Source: Campylobacter sp. W0018 (GTDB taxonomy: Bacteria; Campylobacterota; Campylobacteria; Campylobacterales; Campylobacteraceae). Taken from it: a DNA stretch of 39,971 nt. Where the stretch lies: assembly GCA_020135845.1 (NCBI GenBank), contig JACHTQ010000013.1:1-39971 (forward strand), given 5' to 3'. A program made the translations under genes and the position numbers. A model generated the notes under the pieces. That model worked only from the letters and a program-made list of their open reading frames with translations. It searched no databases and was not told the origin of the DNA. The first letter of the stretch is position 1. Every line of letters starts with the position of its first letter. Of the stretch, positions 1-8,246 are shown one piece after another.

Positions 1-7
1 AGTCACT

Positions 8-37
8 CAATAACTAGCTTAAGAAAGCTAGTTATTG
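8..37. terminator. Hairpin ending the gene upstream of the window
   Basis: A perfect 13-base inverted repeat (8-20 and 25-37) with a 4-base loop lies just before the first gene. No long T-run follows on plus, so it may be a weak terminator. It presumably ends a gene lying left of the window; in C. jejuni that would be a chemoreceptor, which is inference. Confidence 0.6.
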
Positions 38-79
38 ATCTTATGTTATCATTTTATATATTTTTATTAAGGAAAATAT

Positions 80-787
80 ATGAATTTGTGGGATAAGAAG
101 GCTAAAAATTATGCAAGATATGGAAAATTAAACGATATCCAAAAGCAAACTTTTGAAAAACTAAACGAATTAAATATTGATTTTACAAATAAAAACATCG
201 TTGATATAGGTTGTGGCACAGGTGTTTGGACTTTACATTTGGCACAAAAAGCAAAAAGCGTTTTAGGTGTAGATAACTCTAAGGCCATGCTTGAAATTTT
301 GCAAGAAGATGCCTTAAAAAATAATACTAACAACGTTAAAACACTCCATTTAGATTTTGAAAGCTTTTATAAAGAAAATCAAGAAAAATTTGATATAGCG
401 TTTTTGAGCATGTCTCCAGCTTTGCAAAATGAAAATGACTTCAAAGCTTTTTTAAATTTAGCCTCTCAAAGGATATATCTTGGTTGGGCTGATTATAGAA
501 AAAGTGATTTTTTAGATCCTATATTTAAACATTTCAATACCGAATTTAAAGGTTTTTATAAAAAAGATTTAGAAAGTTTTTTGCTGGAAAAAAATATAAA
601 TTTTTATAAATTTGTATTTGATGAAACACGCATAGTGGAAAGAAAAAGAGAAGAGGCTATAGAAAATGCTTTGTGGCATTTAGATATAAATGGAGTTAAA
701 GCGGACAAAGATGAGCTTAAAGCCTTTGTGAAAAGCGATATCAAAGAAACTATAAGTTCTAAGATAAAATTGATCGTTTGTAAATAG
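80..787 (+). CDS. Class I SAM-dependent methyltransferase
   Basis: This 235-residue protein has the Rossmann-fold SAM-binding motif I (VDIGCGTGVW, about residues 41-50) followed by the acidic loop GVDNSKAML (about 63-71) expected at the end of strand 2. The rest has no motif that identifies the substrate, so it could act on a small molecule, tRNA or protein. The ATG follows a good ribosome-binding site (AAGGA at about 70-74). It appears orthologous to C. jejuni Cj0261c. A 32-codon gene follows 7 bases downstream and probably shares its transcript. The fold is well supported; the substrate is unknown. Confidence 0.85.
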   Translation: MNLWDKKAKNYARYGKLNDIQKQTFEKLNELNIDFTNKNIVDIGCGTGVWTLHLAQKAKSVLGVDNSKAMLEILQEDALKNNTNNVKTLHLDFESFYKENQEKFDIAFLSMSPALQNENDFKAFLNLASQRIYLGWADYRKSDFLDPIFKHFNTEFKGFYKKDLESFLLEKNINFYKFVFDETRIVERKREEAIENALWHLDINGVKADKDELKAFVKSDIKETISSKIKLIVCK

Positions 788-794
788 GAAATTT

Positions 795-893
795 ATGAAA
801 TTTAACGTTCGTGGTTTTTTTAAAAAATATAGATTAAGAATTGGTTTTAAAATCAAAAAAGCCACAAATATCTTGCTTATTTTAGAGAGGTAA
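795..893 (+). CDS. Small basic protein, 32 residues, function unknown
   Basis: The short gene has its own ribosome-binding site (AGGAA at 787-791) and an ATG 7 bases after the methyltransferase stop. It encodes a very basic peptide (11 Lys/Arg among 32 residues) with a hydrophobic stretch NILLILE near the C-terminus, so it could be a membrane-associated or nucleic-acid-binding micro-protein. C. jejuni has a similarly small gene at this place (Cj0260c, from memory). No function can be assigned. A hairpin follows 8 bases after its stop. Confidence 0.55.
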   Translation: MKFNVRGFFKKYRLRIGFKIKKATNILLILER

Positions 894-901
894 ATATATA
901 T

Positions 902-926
902 AAATCTAGCAAATTATGCTAGATTT
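902..926. terminator. Bidirectional hairpin between convergent genes
   Basis: A perfect 10-base inverted repeat (902-911 and 917-926) with a 5-base loop separates the plus-strand mini-gene from the minus-strand restriction-modification gene. The TAA stop of the latter (914-916) lies in the loop, so the same DNA can end both transcripts. Confidence 0.75.
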
Positions 927-3900
927 ATCTTTGAAATTTCATTTTGTATTTTTAAAGTTTCATCTAAAGTTTGTATGATCAAGGTAAAATGATTATGATC
1001 TATGTCTTCTCCTTTATGGCTTTTTAGGTATTTATCTAGCACGGTATAACCACCTATTTTAAATTCATAAATTTCAGAGCTAACATTGCTAAAATACAAA
1101 TTTTCATTGATAAAAAGTTCTTTTTTGTCTTTGTTGTATTTGATTTTTTCTATTTTGAAATTTTTATTTTTAGCATTTTTAAACAAGGCTTCGCCTATGC
1201 TAGAATTCAACTCACTATTTTTTAGCAAATGTAAATTTATGAGTTTTAAGCCTAGTTTGCTTAAATTTTTAAAAGTATTTTTATCTTTTATAAAAGGAAT
1301 TTTTGGGAAATCAACTTTTAAAAAATCAAGATATTTTTCTCTATAAATTTTATGAAAAAGCACAGCATAGATATAGCCTAGTATGTCCTCAGGTGAGAAT
1401 TTTTCTTTATAAAAACCATCGATAAAAGCTCTAAAATCCGCTTTGAAATTTTCTATTTTTGAGGTGAAATTTTCTTCATTAAAATGTGGATTTTCTTTTT
1501 TAGGAATTTTTTACTCCTAGTTGTAGGGTAAAGATAGAGTGGGAAGATGTATGTGTAAGTATTTGCTGTTTCTAGAATATGCAAATCAGTTATATGTTGT
1601 GTAATAAAACTATGTGTAAAATATTGTAAAGATGTTAATCTATTGCAAATAAGTCCTATGTTTTCATTTTCTAAAAAATGTTCGAAAATATCATAGACAG
1701 GACGAGCCATAAGCCCACAATTTTTACCGGTATAACAAGTATATTTAAAATCAAAAGGGCGATAATTAACTTTATATATAGAATTTTCAAATGTTATGTT
1801 TTTAATATCTTTTATAGCCCATTCAAGTTTCCAGCCACCACTATCTTCACCAATATCATAAATTTTATATAGCTCATCTTTAGTTTTGGTATTAAAATCT
1901 TTGAGTAGTTGGGTTAAATTTTCTTTTTTATTGTGAAAAACTATATTATCTCTATTTGGACAAACACCAGCTCTAAAAATCATAAAAATATCTTTTACGC
2001 TTATGCCTTTGTTGTATTCCTCTAATAAATCATTGTTTTGTGGGATGAAAAGATAAAATGGCTCGTTGTTTTCAATCAAAGTCCATTGGATGGAATTTAA
2101 GTCATTTTCATATAAAAATTCGTATTTATCTTTTCTTTTTCCGTATAGATCATGATAATAAATTTTTGCATTTTTAGCTTTTGAATTTTGTTTTATAAAG
2201 ATATTGATACTCACGCCTTGTATGATATCAAAGACATTATCATCCTTGCTTCCATCGGGAGCTTTTTCTTTTTTTCTAGTATCGCCGTGAAGATTAAGTA
2301 TATAAATTTTATCAAAGCTTTGCATTAAAGAATACCTCATACCTCTTAATATTGGTTTATCTAAAAATGTATTGCTTGAAATAAAAGCAAAAATTCCATT
2401 TTCTTGAGAATTGATCTTGCTGTGTGCAAAGCGTATAAATTTTACATAGTCATCAAGCATTGCTTTTATATTTTTTTCATTTTCTAGTTTGTGTTTTTCA
2501 TATATAGCTTTAAAAGTGTTTATGTTTTGCTTTGTTTTTTCGTTAAAATAAGAATTGATCCATCTTTTTTGCTCTTTGCTAAGATCGGCTTTGCTTGGTT
2601 CTAAACCATAGCTTATTTTGATCTCGTCTTCATATAAACCTTTGTTGCTACTTGCTCCGCTATAAGGCGGATTGCCTGTGATGATTAGAATTTGTTCTTC
2701 TTTGATCTTCTGTGCTTTTTTAAATTCTTTTGTTAGATCAACAAGGGTGAAAAGGGTATTTTGATCTTCTTGTTCTTTGGATACATTTTTAGAATACAAG
2801 GTATTTGTTAGCGCTATTTTGAGACTTTCATCATCATTTAAAGCAGAATGAAATTCTTCTTTAAAACTTTGAGAAATTTTTAAATGCGCTATGGTATAAG
2901 GTGCGATGAGAAATTCAAAGCCACAAAATTTTTCGATCAGGGCTTTTGGGTTGTAATTAGCGCTATTTTTATTTATAGGTTCTAAGGCTTTTCTAAAGGC
3001 TTCAAGCAAAAAAGTGCCTGTGCCTGTGGCAAAATCAAGCAAGGTTATATCTTTGCTCAAAGCTTCGCTTAGTCCTTTTTTGTGATTGAAATCTTGTTTT
3101 AAAATTTCATCTATAGCATTTATGATGAAAGTTACTACAGGCGCTGGGGTATAATACACTCCCCTTACTTCTCTAAGTCTTGGATCATAGCTTGCTAAAA
3201 ATGTTTCATAAAAGTGCAAATAAGGATCTTTATGAGTGGATAAAACACTACGATTAAATAGATCTTTCTCGCTGGTTTTGTTTAATTCTTTTATGATATT
3301 TGAAATGTCTATGTGGTTGATGATATTTATGATTTCTTCTAAAAGCCATTTTGTGCTTTCTAAATTTTCAAAACTATCATCTAAAAATCCACTCATGGAG
3401 CGAATAAGCGGAAATGATTTTGGAATGAATTTTTTTGCGTTGTTTAGATCTATTTCTTTTGTGGTATCGTTGTTTAGCTTTGCTAAAAACAAACTATAAG
3501 TTAAAGTTTGCGCAAAAGAATCGCAAAATTCTTCATAGGATAATTCTTTATAAAGTGTTTCTTTAAAGGTATTAAACAAGCTTAATAAGATTTCATTTTC
3601 ACTTGATAATAAAAGCTCGTCTTTTAAAATTCTTGTTCTTAGGCTTAGATGATTTGCGAATTCTAAAGCCGAATTTATAGAATTGGGAATTTTGGAAAAG
3701 AAGAGGGTAAAAAGCTCATTTAACTCTTGAGTTTTAATATCTAGCAAAGATTGATTTTTAATAGCGCTTTTAAGCTCATCAAGAGAGCAAATTTTTACTT
3801 CTTTGCAAATTATTACTTCATTTTTATCGTTTAAATTTAACAATATAAATCTTAAATAATCCGTAAGAATGATATTTGGACTTAATTTTGTGTATTTTAA

Positions 3901-4171
3901 AATTTGATCACTTTTTATAATGGCTTCAAGGTTTGCATTTACTCTTTTATTTTCTATATAACCTAAAGTTAAAAAATCTTTTGTGATCAAAAAATCAGGC
4001 GCGCCATTGCCTTCTTTATCATTATTTGGTTCTTGTTTGATGTGGATTTTGCCATGCTTGCCTTGATTTTCTTTTATAGCTTGTAATAAATTTTCCAAAG
4101 CTTGTTCTATGAGTGTGCTCTTTGTCGCTTGTGGAAATATCTTTTATTTTTTCTAAATAAGTTTTTAGCAT
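914..4171 (-). pseudogene. Single-chain restriction-modification enzyme (type IIG/ISP-like), frame broken twice
   Basis: Three reading-frame segments rebuild one protein of about 1085 residues. Segment 1 starts at the ATG 4171-4169, overlapping the pyrC stop by 7 bases, and gives MLKTYLEKIKDIS...HTHRTS. Near 4097-4099 the frame shifts by one base (AGCTTTGG where AGCTTGG would keep frame). Segment 2 (about 4098-1453) carries a PD-(D/E)XK-like nuclease pattern (PDF then ENK 14 residues later), motif X (YYTPAP), SAM motif I (DFATGTGTF) and the adenine-methylase motif NPPY. At 1495-1501 the frame breaks again, and the last ~195 residues, including GYIYAVLFHKIYR, continue in another frame to 914. 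The fused nuclease-methylase-recognition order matches type IIG/ISP enzymes. A truncated protein could only start at TTG 4098, which has no visible ribosome-binding site. Probably inactive, or expressed by frameshifting at the 3' site. An ortholog at this position is not known to me from NCTC 11168, so it is probably acquired. Confidence 0.85.
1495..1501 (-). other. Slippery heptamer A AAA AAG at the 3' frame break
   Basis: Read on minus, the zero frame is CTA AAA AAG. A one-base backward slip on A AAA AAG continues as GAA AAT CCA CAT, the frame that encodes the missing C-terminal ~195 residues. A Shine-Dalgarno-like AGGAG lies 12 bases upstream of the heptamer, as in the dnaX -1 frameshift signal of E. 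coli. No strong downstream stem-loop was found. The same site could equally be a simple loss of one A from an A7 tract. Confidence 0.5.
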
Positions 4172-5166
4172 TGGTTTTCAACTTTAAATTTTAAAATTTT
4201 CTCCGCCATGAAAGGCACCACATCGCCGTATTTTTGCGGTACTTGCCATTCTTGTTTTTCTAAATTTATGATTTTGTCTTTTTCAAATTTAAAATCATAA
4301 ATTTTACAAGCATTATCTGAAATAAATTTTTGTAAATTTTTTTCATTTGAGTTTTTTTCAAAAAGTTCAGCCAAAACAGGTAAAATAACAGGTGCGCTAA
4401 AAACTCCAGCCGCGCAACCGCAACATTCTTTAGTATGTAGTGGGTGTGGCGCACTATCACTTCCAAACATAGCTTTTTCATATCCACTAAAAGCAAGTTC
4501 GCAAAGCGCGTCTTTGTCTTCATAACGCTTAGCGATTGGTTTGCAAAATAAATGCGGATCCATTTTTCCGCCCACAACATCATCTAAAGTGATCATTAAA
4601 TGATGTAAAGTTATAGTAGCGTATAAATTTTCATAATCTTTGAGTAAATCGCATAAAACTTTAGTGGTAATATGCTCCATGACTATTTTTAAATTTGGAA
4701 AATTTTGAGCTAATTTTTCATAAATTTTTGCAAAATTTGCTTCTCTGTCCATAACAAAATCATTGGTTTCGCCGTGGATTAACAAAGGTATGTTTAACTC
4801 ACTCATTGCATTTAGAGTGGGTTTTAAATTTTGTATATCAAAGCTTGAAATTCCATTGTCTGAATTTGTAGTAATGCCAGCAGGATAAAGCTTGATGGCA
4901 AAAATTTCATCTTTTGCATTTTCTAAAAATTTTTCATCATATTCTTTAAAAAATAAAGTCATCAAAGGGGTAAAATCTTTATTTTCACAAGCTTTTAAAA
5001 TCCTTTGTTTGTAAGATTTTAAAGAATTTATATCTGTGATTGGAGTGATTAAATTTGGCATGATAACGCCAGCTTTAAAATCTTTTGCGCTAAATAGTGC
5101 CACTAAATCAAGCATTTTTTCATCGCGTAAGTGTAAATGCATATCTAAAGGATTTTTTAGCGTCAT
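4165..5166 (-). CDS. pyrC: Dihydroorotase
   Basis: This is a 333-residue class II dihydroorotase, catalysing ring closure of carbamoyl-aspartate to dihydroorotate in pyrimidine synthesis. Visible metal-site residues are HLHLRD (residues 10-15), the lysine of AIKLYPAG that would be carbamylated, the histidines of LLIHGE and VMEHITT, and the aspartate of GSDSAPH. Length is close to that of E. coli PyrC. The ATG is preceded by GGAGAG with good spacing. It is the fourth gene of the minus-strand run eptC-dgkA-HTH-pyrC, 68 bases after the HTH gene, and its stop overlaps the start of the broken restriction-modification gene. Assignment is firm. Confidence 0.96.
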   Translation of the reverse strand: MTLKNPLDMHLHLRDEKMLDLVALFSAKDFKAGVIMPNLITPITDINSLKSYKQRILKACENKDFTPLMTLFFKEYDEKFLENAKDEIFAIKLYPAGITTNSDNGISSFDIQNLKPTLNAMSELNIPLLIHGETNDFVMDREANFAKIYEKLAQNFPNLKIVMEHITTKVLCDLLKDYENLYATITLHHLMITLDDVVGGKMDPHLFCKPIAKRYEDKDALCELAFSGYEKAMFGSDSAPHPLHTKECCGCAAGVFSAPVILPVLAELFEKNSNEKNLQKFISDNACKIYDFKFEKDKIINLEKQEWQVPQKYGDVVPFMAEKILKFKVENQC

Positions 5167-5234
5167 TATCTCTCCTTTTTTATAAAAAAATAATTGCTTA
5201 AATTTATCAAAATATACAAAAAAGATAAATTAAA

Positions 5235-5474
5235 TTATATTTCTTCTTTGATATAAATTTGGTATAAACCATTTTTAAGACGCCTAAAAAGCTTTTTTTC
5301 TTCCAAAAATTTAAAAGTGGCAATGATGGTAGGTTTGCTAAGATCGAGTTTGTTTTGAATTTCGCTAATTTTTATCATGATAAAGCCATTTTCATCAGCA
5401 TTTTCGCATAAAAATTTTAAAAGTTCATAGCGTTTTTTTCCAAAAATACTACACATTAATTTTTCAAAATTCAT
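5235..5474 (-). CDS. Small winged-helix transcription regulator
   Basis: A 79-residue protein starting at the ATG that overlaps the dgkA stop as ATGA (4 bases), which implies translational coupling. A longer start at 5501 exists but would overlap dgkA by 31 bases. The region ISEIQNKLDLSKPTIIATFKFLEEKKLFRR resembles a helix-turn-helix plus wing (ArsR/replication-initiator-like winged helix), but there are no metal-binding cysteine pairs. It matches the C. jejuni Cj0258 position. It could regulate its own operon (eptC-dgkA-pyrC); that is inference and no operator was identified. Confidence 0.75.
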   Translation of the reverse strand: MNFEKLMCSIFGKKRYELLKFLCENADENGFIMIKISEIQNKLDLSKPTIIATFKFLEEKKLFRRLKNGLYQIYIKEEI

Positions 5475-5824
5475 ATTAAATCCACTAGGATAAAAATCCA
5501 AGCAAAAAGCGCTAAAATCACACTAAAAAAGACTCCAGCGCTTGCACAATCTTTGGCGATTTTTGCTTTTTGATGCCATTTATCGGTTATAAGATCTACA
5601 CAAGCTTCGATGGCTGAGTTAAAAGATTCTGCGATTAAGATTAAAATTAAAACCGCTATTAAAATGAGATGTTCTATTAAACTCACCTTTAAAAAAAAGC
5701 TGACTAAAATAGCAGGGATGATGATACAAATTTCAATGCGAAAAGCCATCTCATTTTTAAATAAAGCCATGATCCCTTCTAGGGCATATTTGGCGTTATT
5801 TAAAATGTGGTATTTTGGTTTCAT
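5471..5824 (-). CDS. dgkA: Diacylglycerol kinase
   Basis: A 117-residue integral membrane enzyme of the small prokaryotic DgkA family, which phosphorylates diacylglycerol to phosphatidic acid using ATP. The signature AESFNSAIEACVD (with the catalytic E-x-F-N-[ST]-A-x-E pattern) is intact. There are three hydrophobic segments, and the cytosolic start AKYALEGIMALFKNE is typical. The ATG overlaps the eptC stop as ATGA, and its own stop overlaps the start of the HTH gene, so the three are translationally coupled. The pairing makes sense: EptC consumes phosphatidylethanolamine and leaves diacylglycerol, which DgkA returns to phospholipid synthesis (inference from known chemistry). Confidence 0.95.
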   Translation of the reverse strand: MKPKYHILNNAKYALEGIMALFKNEMAFRIEICIIIPAILVSFFLKVSLIEHLILIAVLILILIAESFNSAIEACVDLITDKWHQKAKIAKDCASAGVFFSVILALFAWIFILVDLI

Positions 5825-7356
5825 GGATTTGCCTTAAGCTTAGGATTAAATAAATCATAATTTGGTTCATAAATATGAGTTCTTATATCAAAATAACCTA
5901 AAAGTGTGCTAAAAAGATTATCTTGAGAAAGCTTTAAATTTTTATGTTTTTTAGCCAAATTCATAAATTCATTGTCATTACTCCAAAAAATCATAGGAAT
6001 ATGAGTTTGTGTGCTTGGTGCAAAAGCATAAGGCATACCATGCAAATAAATTCCATCTTTACCTAAACTTTCTCCATGATCAGAAAGATACAATAAAGAA
6101 CTTTGATAACCTTTTTTTTCTTTTAAAAGAGAGATAATGCGGCTTAAAATATAATCTGTGTAAAGCAAGGTGTTATCATAAGTATTTACCAAAGCATCTT
6201 CACTGCATTTTGATAGATCATTTGTATCGCAAGTGGGATTAAATTTTTTAAATTCCTTAGGATAGCGTTTGTAATAAGCTGGACCATGAGAGCCTTGTAA
6301 ATGCAAAACAATAATATTTTGAGTGCTTAATTTATTTAATTTGTTTTTTAATGGATCTAACAAATCTTCATCATAGCCGCTTGAGAGCTGAATTTTTTGT
6401 TTTAATCGGTTGCAAACCCCTTTACAACCTCCTGAATTATTGTCTATCCAGCTAACATCGACACCGCTTTTATTGAGTATATCGATAACATTTTCCTGAT
6501 ATTCTTTATTTGAAAAGTGAATTCGTTTTGAAACTGAAAACATACAAGGTAAACTAACAGCAGTTGCTGTTCCGCAAGAAGATACTTGAGTGAAAAATAC
6601 AACATTGTCTTTTTTGGTATAAAAATTCGTATCATTTTTTGTGTAGCCATCAAGTGAGTAGTTTGCTGCCCTTGCAGTTTCTCCCACTACTAAAACTAAA
6701 ATCTTTTTGGTGTGATTATCATCCTTATAAGCGTCATTTTCTATAGCTTTAAATTGAGGCTTAGCTTGAACAAATAGGATATAATAACGATATAGGGCAT
6801 AAATTTGATAAAAAGGAGTGTTATACATCCTTATTTCATTGTAATTTCTAGCAAAAGGAATAAAGGTTTTACTAAGCGGAAAGAAAATTGCAAAAACAAA
6901 AACCAAGCCTAAAAAAATATTGATAAATTTAGTTTTAAGGTGAGATTTCATTGATTTGTAATCAATTTTGACTTTTAGAATATAAATGATACAAATTAAA
7001 GCTAAAACTATAGTGACTATCAGCTTAAAATTGATCAGATCCTCTACTTCTTTAACATCAGTTTGCATAGCATTTTGAATCATATTTGAATCGATAAGAA
7101 TTCCATAAAAACTGATAAAATAAATACTTAAAAAAGATGCTAAAATAAAAAAGATTGAAAAAAATTTACTCAAATATTTGATAAAAATCAAAGAAAAAAT
7201 AGTATGCACAAAACCAAAATAAATCAAAATGAAACTTAGAGTGATGAAAAAATTTTGAGAGCTTTTTTCATAAACAAAATGAAATAAATTAAAATTAAGT
7301 GCTACAATCAACAAAGAATTTAAAAGTGTGAATTGAAGCCAAGTGAGTTTAAACAT
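5821..7356 (-). CDS. eptC: Phosphoethanolamine transferase
   Basis: A 511-residue inner-membrane protein with five hydrophobic segments in the first ~165 residues and a periplasmic alkaline-phosphatase/sulfatase-fold domain. The zinc ligand E226 sits in VVGETARAAN, the phosphoacceptor threonine is T265 in CGTATAVSLPC with the flanking C261/C271 disulfide pair, and the D-H pair is in LSDHGES. These are the signatures of the EptA/EptC/MCR family. In C. jejuni EptC adds phosphoethanolamine to lipid A, lipooligosaccharide core, the flagellar rod protein FlgG and N-glycans (established knowledge). It is the first gene of the minus-strand operon and is divergent from xth. Confidence 0.93.
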   Translation of the reverse strand: MFKLTWLQFTLLNSLLIVALNFNLFHFVYEKSSQNFFITLSFILIYFGFVHTIFSLIFIKYLSKFFSIFFILASFLSIYFISFYGILIDSNMIQNAMQTDVKEVEDLINFKLIVTIVLALICIIYILKVKIDYKSMKSHLKTKFINIFLGLVFVFAIFFPLSKTFIPFARNYNEIRMYNTPFYQIYALYRYYILFVQAKPQFKAIENDAYKDDNHTKKILVLVVGETARAANYSLDGYTKNDTNFYTKKDNVVFFTQVSSCGTATAVSLPCMFSVSKRIHFSNKEYQENVIDILNKSGVDVSWIDNNSGGCKGVCNRLKQKIQLSSGYDEDLLDPLKNKLNKLSTQNIIVLHLQGSHGPAYYKRYPKEFKKFNPTCDTNDLSKCSEDALVNTYDNTLLYTDYILSRIISLLKEKKGYQSSLLYLSDHGESLGKDGIYLHGMPYAFAPSTQTHIPMIFWSNDNEFMNLAKKHKNLKLSQDNLFSTLLGYFDIRTHIYEPNYDLFNPKLKANP

Positions 7357-7431
7357 TAAATTTGCCTTATATATAGATTATTTATTATATAAAAGTTTGT
7401 TTAATCACCTGTAAAAAATTAATTTTTGTGC

Positions 7432-7437
7432 TATGAT
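7432..7437 (+). promoter_or_regulatory. -10 box (TATGAT) of xth
   Basis: The sequence TTTTTGTGCTATGAT fits the Campylobacter sigma-70 pattern of a T-rich tract, TG-type extension and a -10 hexamer. It would start a transcript about 24 bases before the xth ATG. Confidence 0.55.
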
Positions 7438-7467
7438 TTTGAAATTATTATTTTATTAAGGATAACA

Positions 7468-8226
7468 ATGAAATTATTGTCATGGAATGTCAATGGCTTA
7501 AGAGCAATTTGTGACAAAAACGCACTTGATTGGATAGAAAAAGAAAATATTGATTTTATAGGTTTTCAAGAGATTAAAGCCCATGAAGATAAATTTCCTA
7601 AAAGAATTTATGAATTTCCTTTTAAACATATGCATTTTAACTCTGCTAAAAGGGCGGGATATTCTGGTGTTATGAGCCTTTGTAATTTTGATTGTGAAGT
7701 AAAAAAGTGTGAATTTTTTGATGATGATGAAGGCAGGGTTTTGGAGCATAGATTTAAAAATGTAGTGCTTTTTAATATTTATTTTCCAAATGGGCAAAAA
7801 GATGAAGAACGTTTAAATTTTAAAATGAAATTTTATGCGGATTTTTTAGTCTATCTTCAAAAACTTTTAGATGAAGGCAAAGAAATTATCATTTGTGGTG
7901 ATGTCAATACAGCTCACCGCGAGATTGATTTAACACATCCTAAAGCCAATGCAAATACTTCAGGTTTTTTGCCTATAGAAAGAGCTTGGATTGATGATTT
8001 GCTAAAGCTCGGCTTTTTGGATACTTTTAGAGAAATCAATGGAGATATTAAGGAAAAGTATTCGTGGTGGAGTTATAGAATGAAAGCAAGGGAAAGAAAT
8101 GTTGGCTGGAGAATTGATTATTTTTTCATTTCTAATAATTTAAAAAGTAAATTAAAAAATGCTTTCATAAGAGATGATATTTTTGGATCAGATCATGCTC
8201 CAGTTGGCATAGAAATAGATATTTAA
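7468..8226 (+). CDS. xth: Exodeoxyribonuclease III (AP endonuclease)
   Basis: A 252-residue EEP-superfamily nuclease that cuts at abasic sites and removes 3' blocking groups in base-excision repair. Conserved catalytic blocks are WNVNGLRA (N-terminus), FQEIKA (metal-binding Glu), CGDVNTAH (Asp/Asn), the RIDYFF region and the C-terminal SDHAPV with the catalytic Asp-His. The ATG at 7468 follows AAGGA with good spacing. An upstream in-frame ATG (7426) would overlap the promoter and has no ribosome-binding site. The gene is monocistronic, ending in a strong hairpin. Confidence 0.95.
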   Translation: MKLLSWNVNGLRAICDKNALDWIEKENIDFIGFQEIKAHEDKFPKRIYEFPFKHMHFNSAKRAGYSGVMSLCNFDCEVKKCEFFDDDEGRVLEHRFKNVVLFNIYFPNGQKDEERLNFKMKFYADFLVYLQKLLDEGKEIIICGDVNTAHREIDLTHPKANANTSGFLPIERAWIDDLLKLGFLDTFREINGDIKEKYSWWSYRMKARERNVGWRIDYFFISNNLKSKLKNAFIRDDIFGSDHAPVGIEIDI

Positions 8227-8246
8227 TATCCTAAAAATAGGATATT
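8225..8246. terminator. Bidirectional terminator between xth and the minus-strand coiled-coil gene
   Basis: A perfect 9-base stem (8225-8233 and 8238-8246) with an AAAA loop is followed by ATTTTTT on plus. The stem includes the end of the xth stop codon (8224-8226) and part of the stop of the opposing gene (8245-8247). Confidence 0.88.

Noticed and set aside
4266..4583. A 105-codon open frame on minus within pyrC
   Set aside because: It is the shifted frame of pyrC, has no ribosome-binding site and its peptide has no known family pattern.
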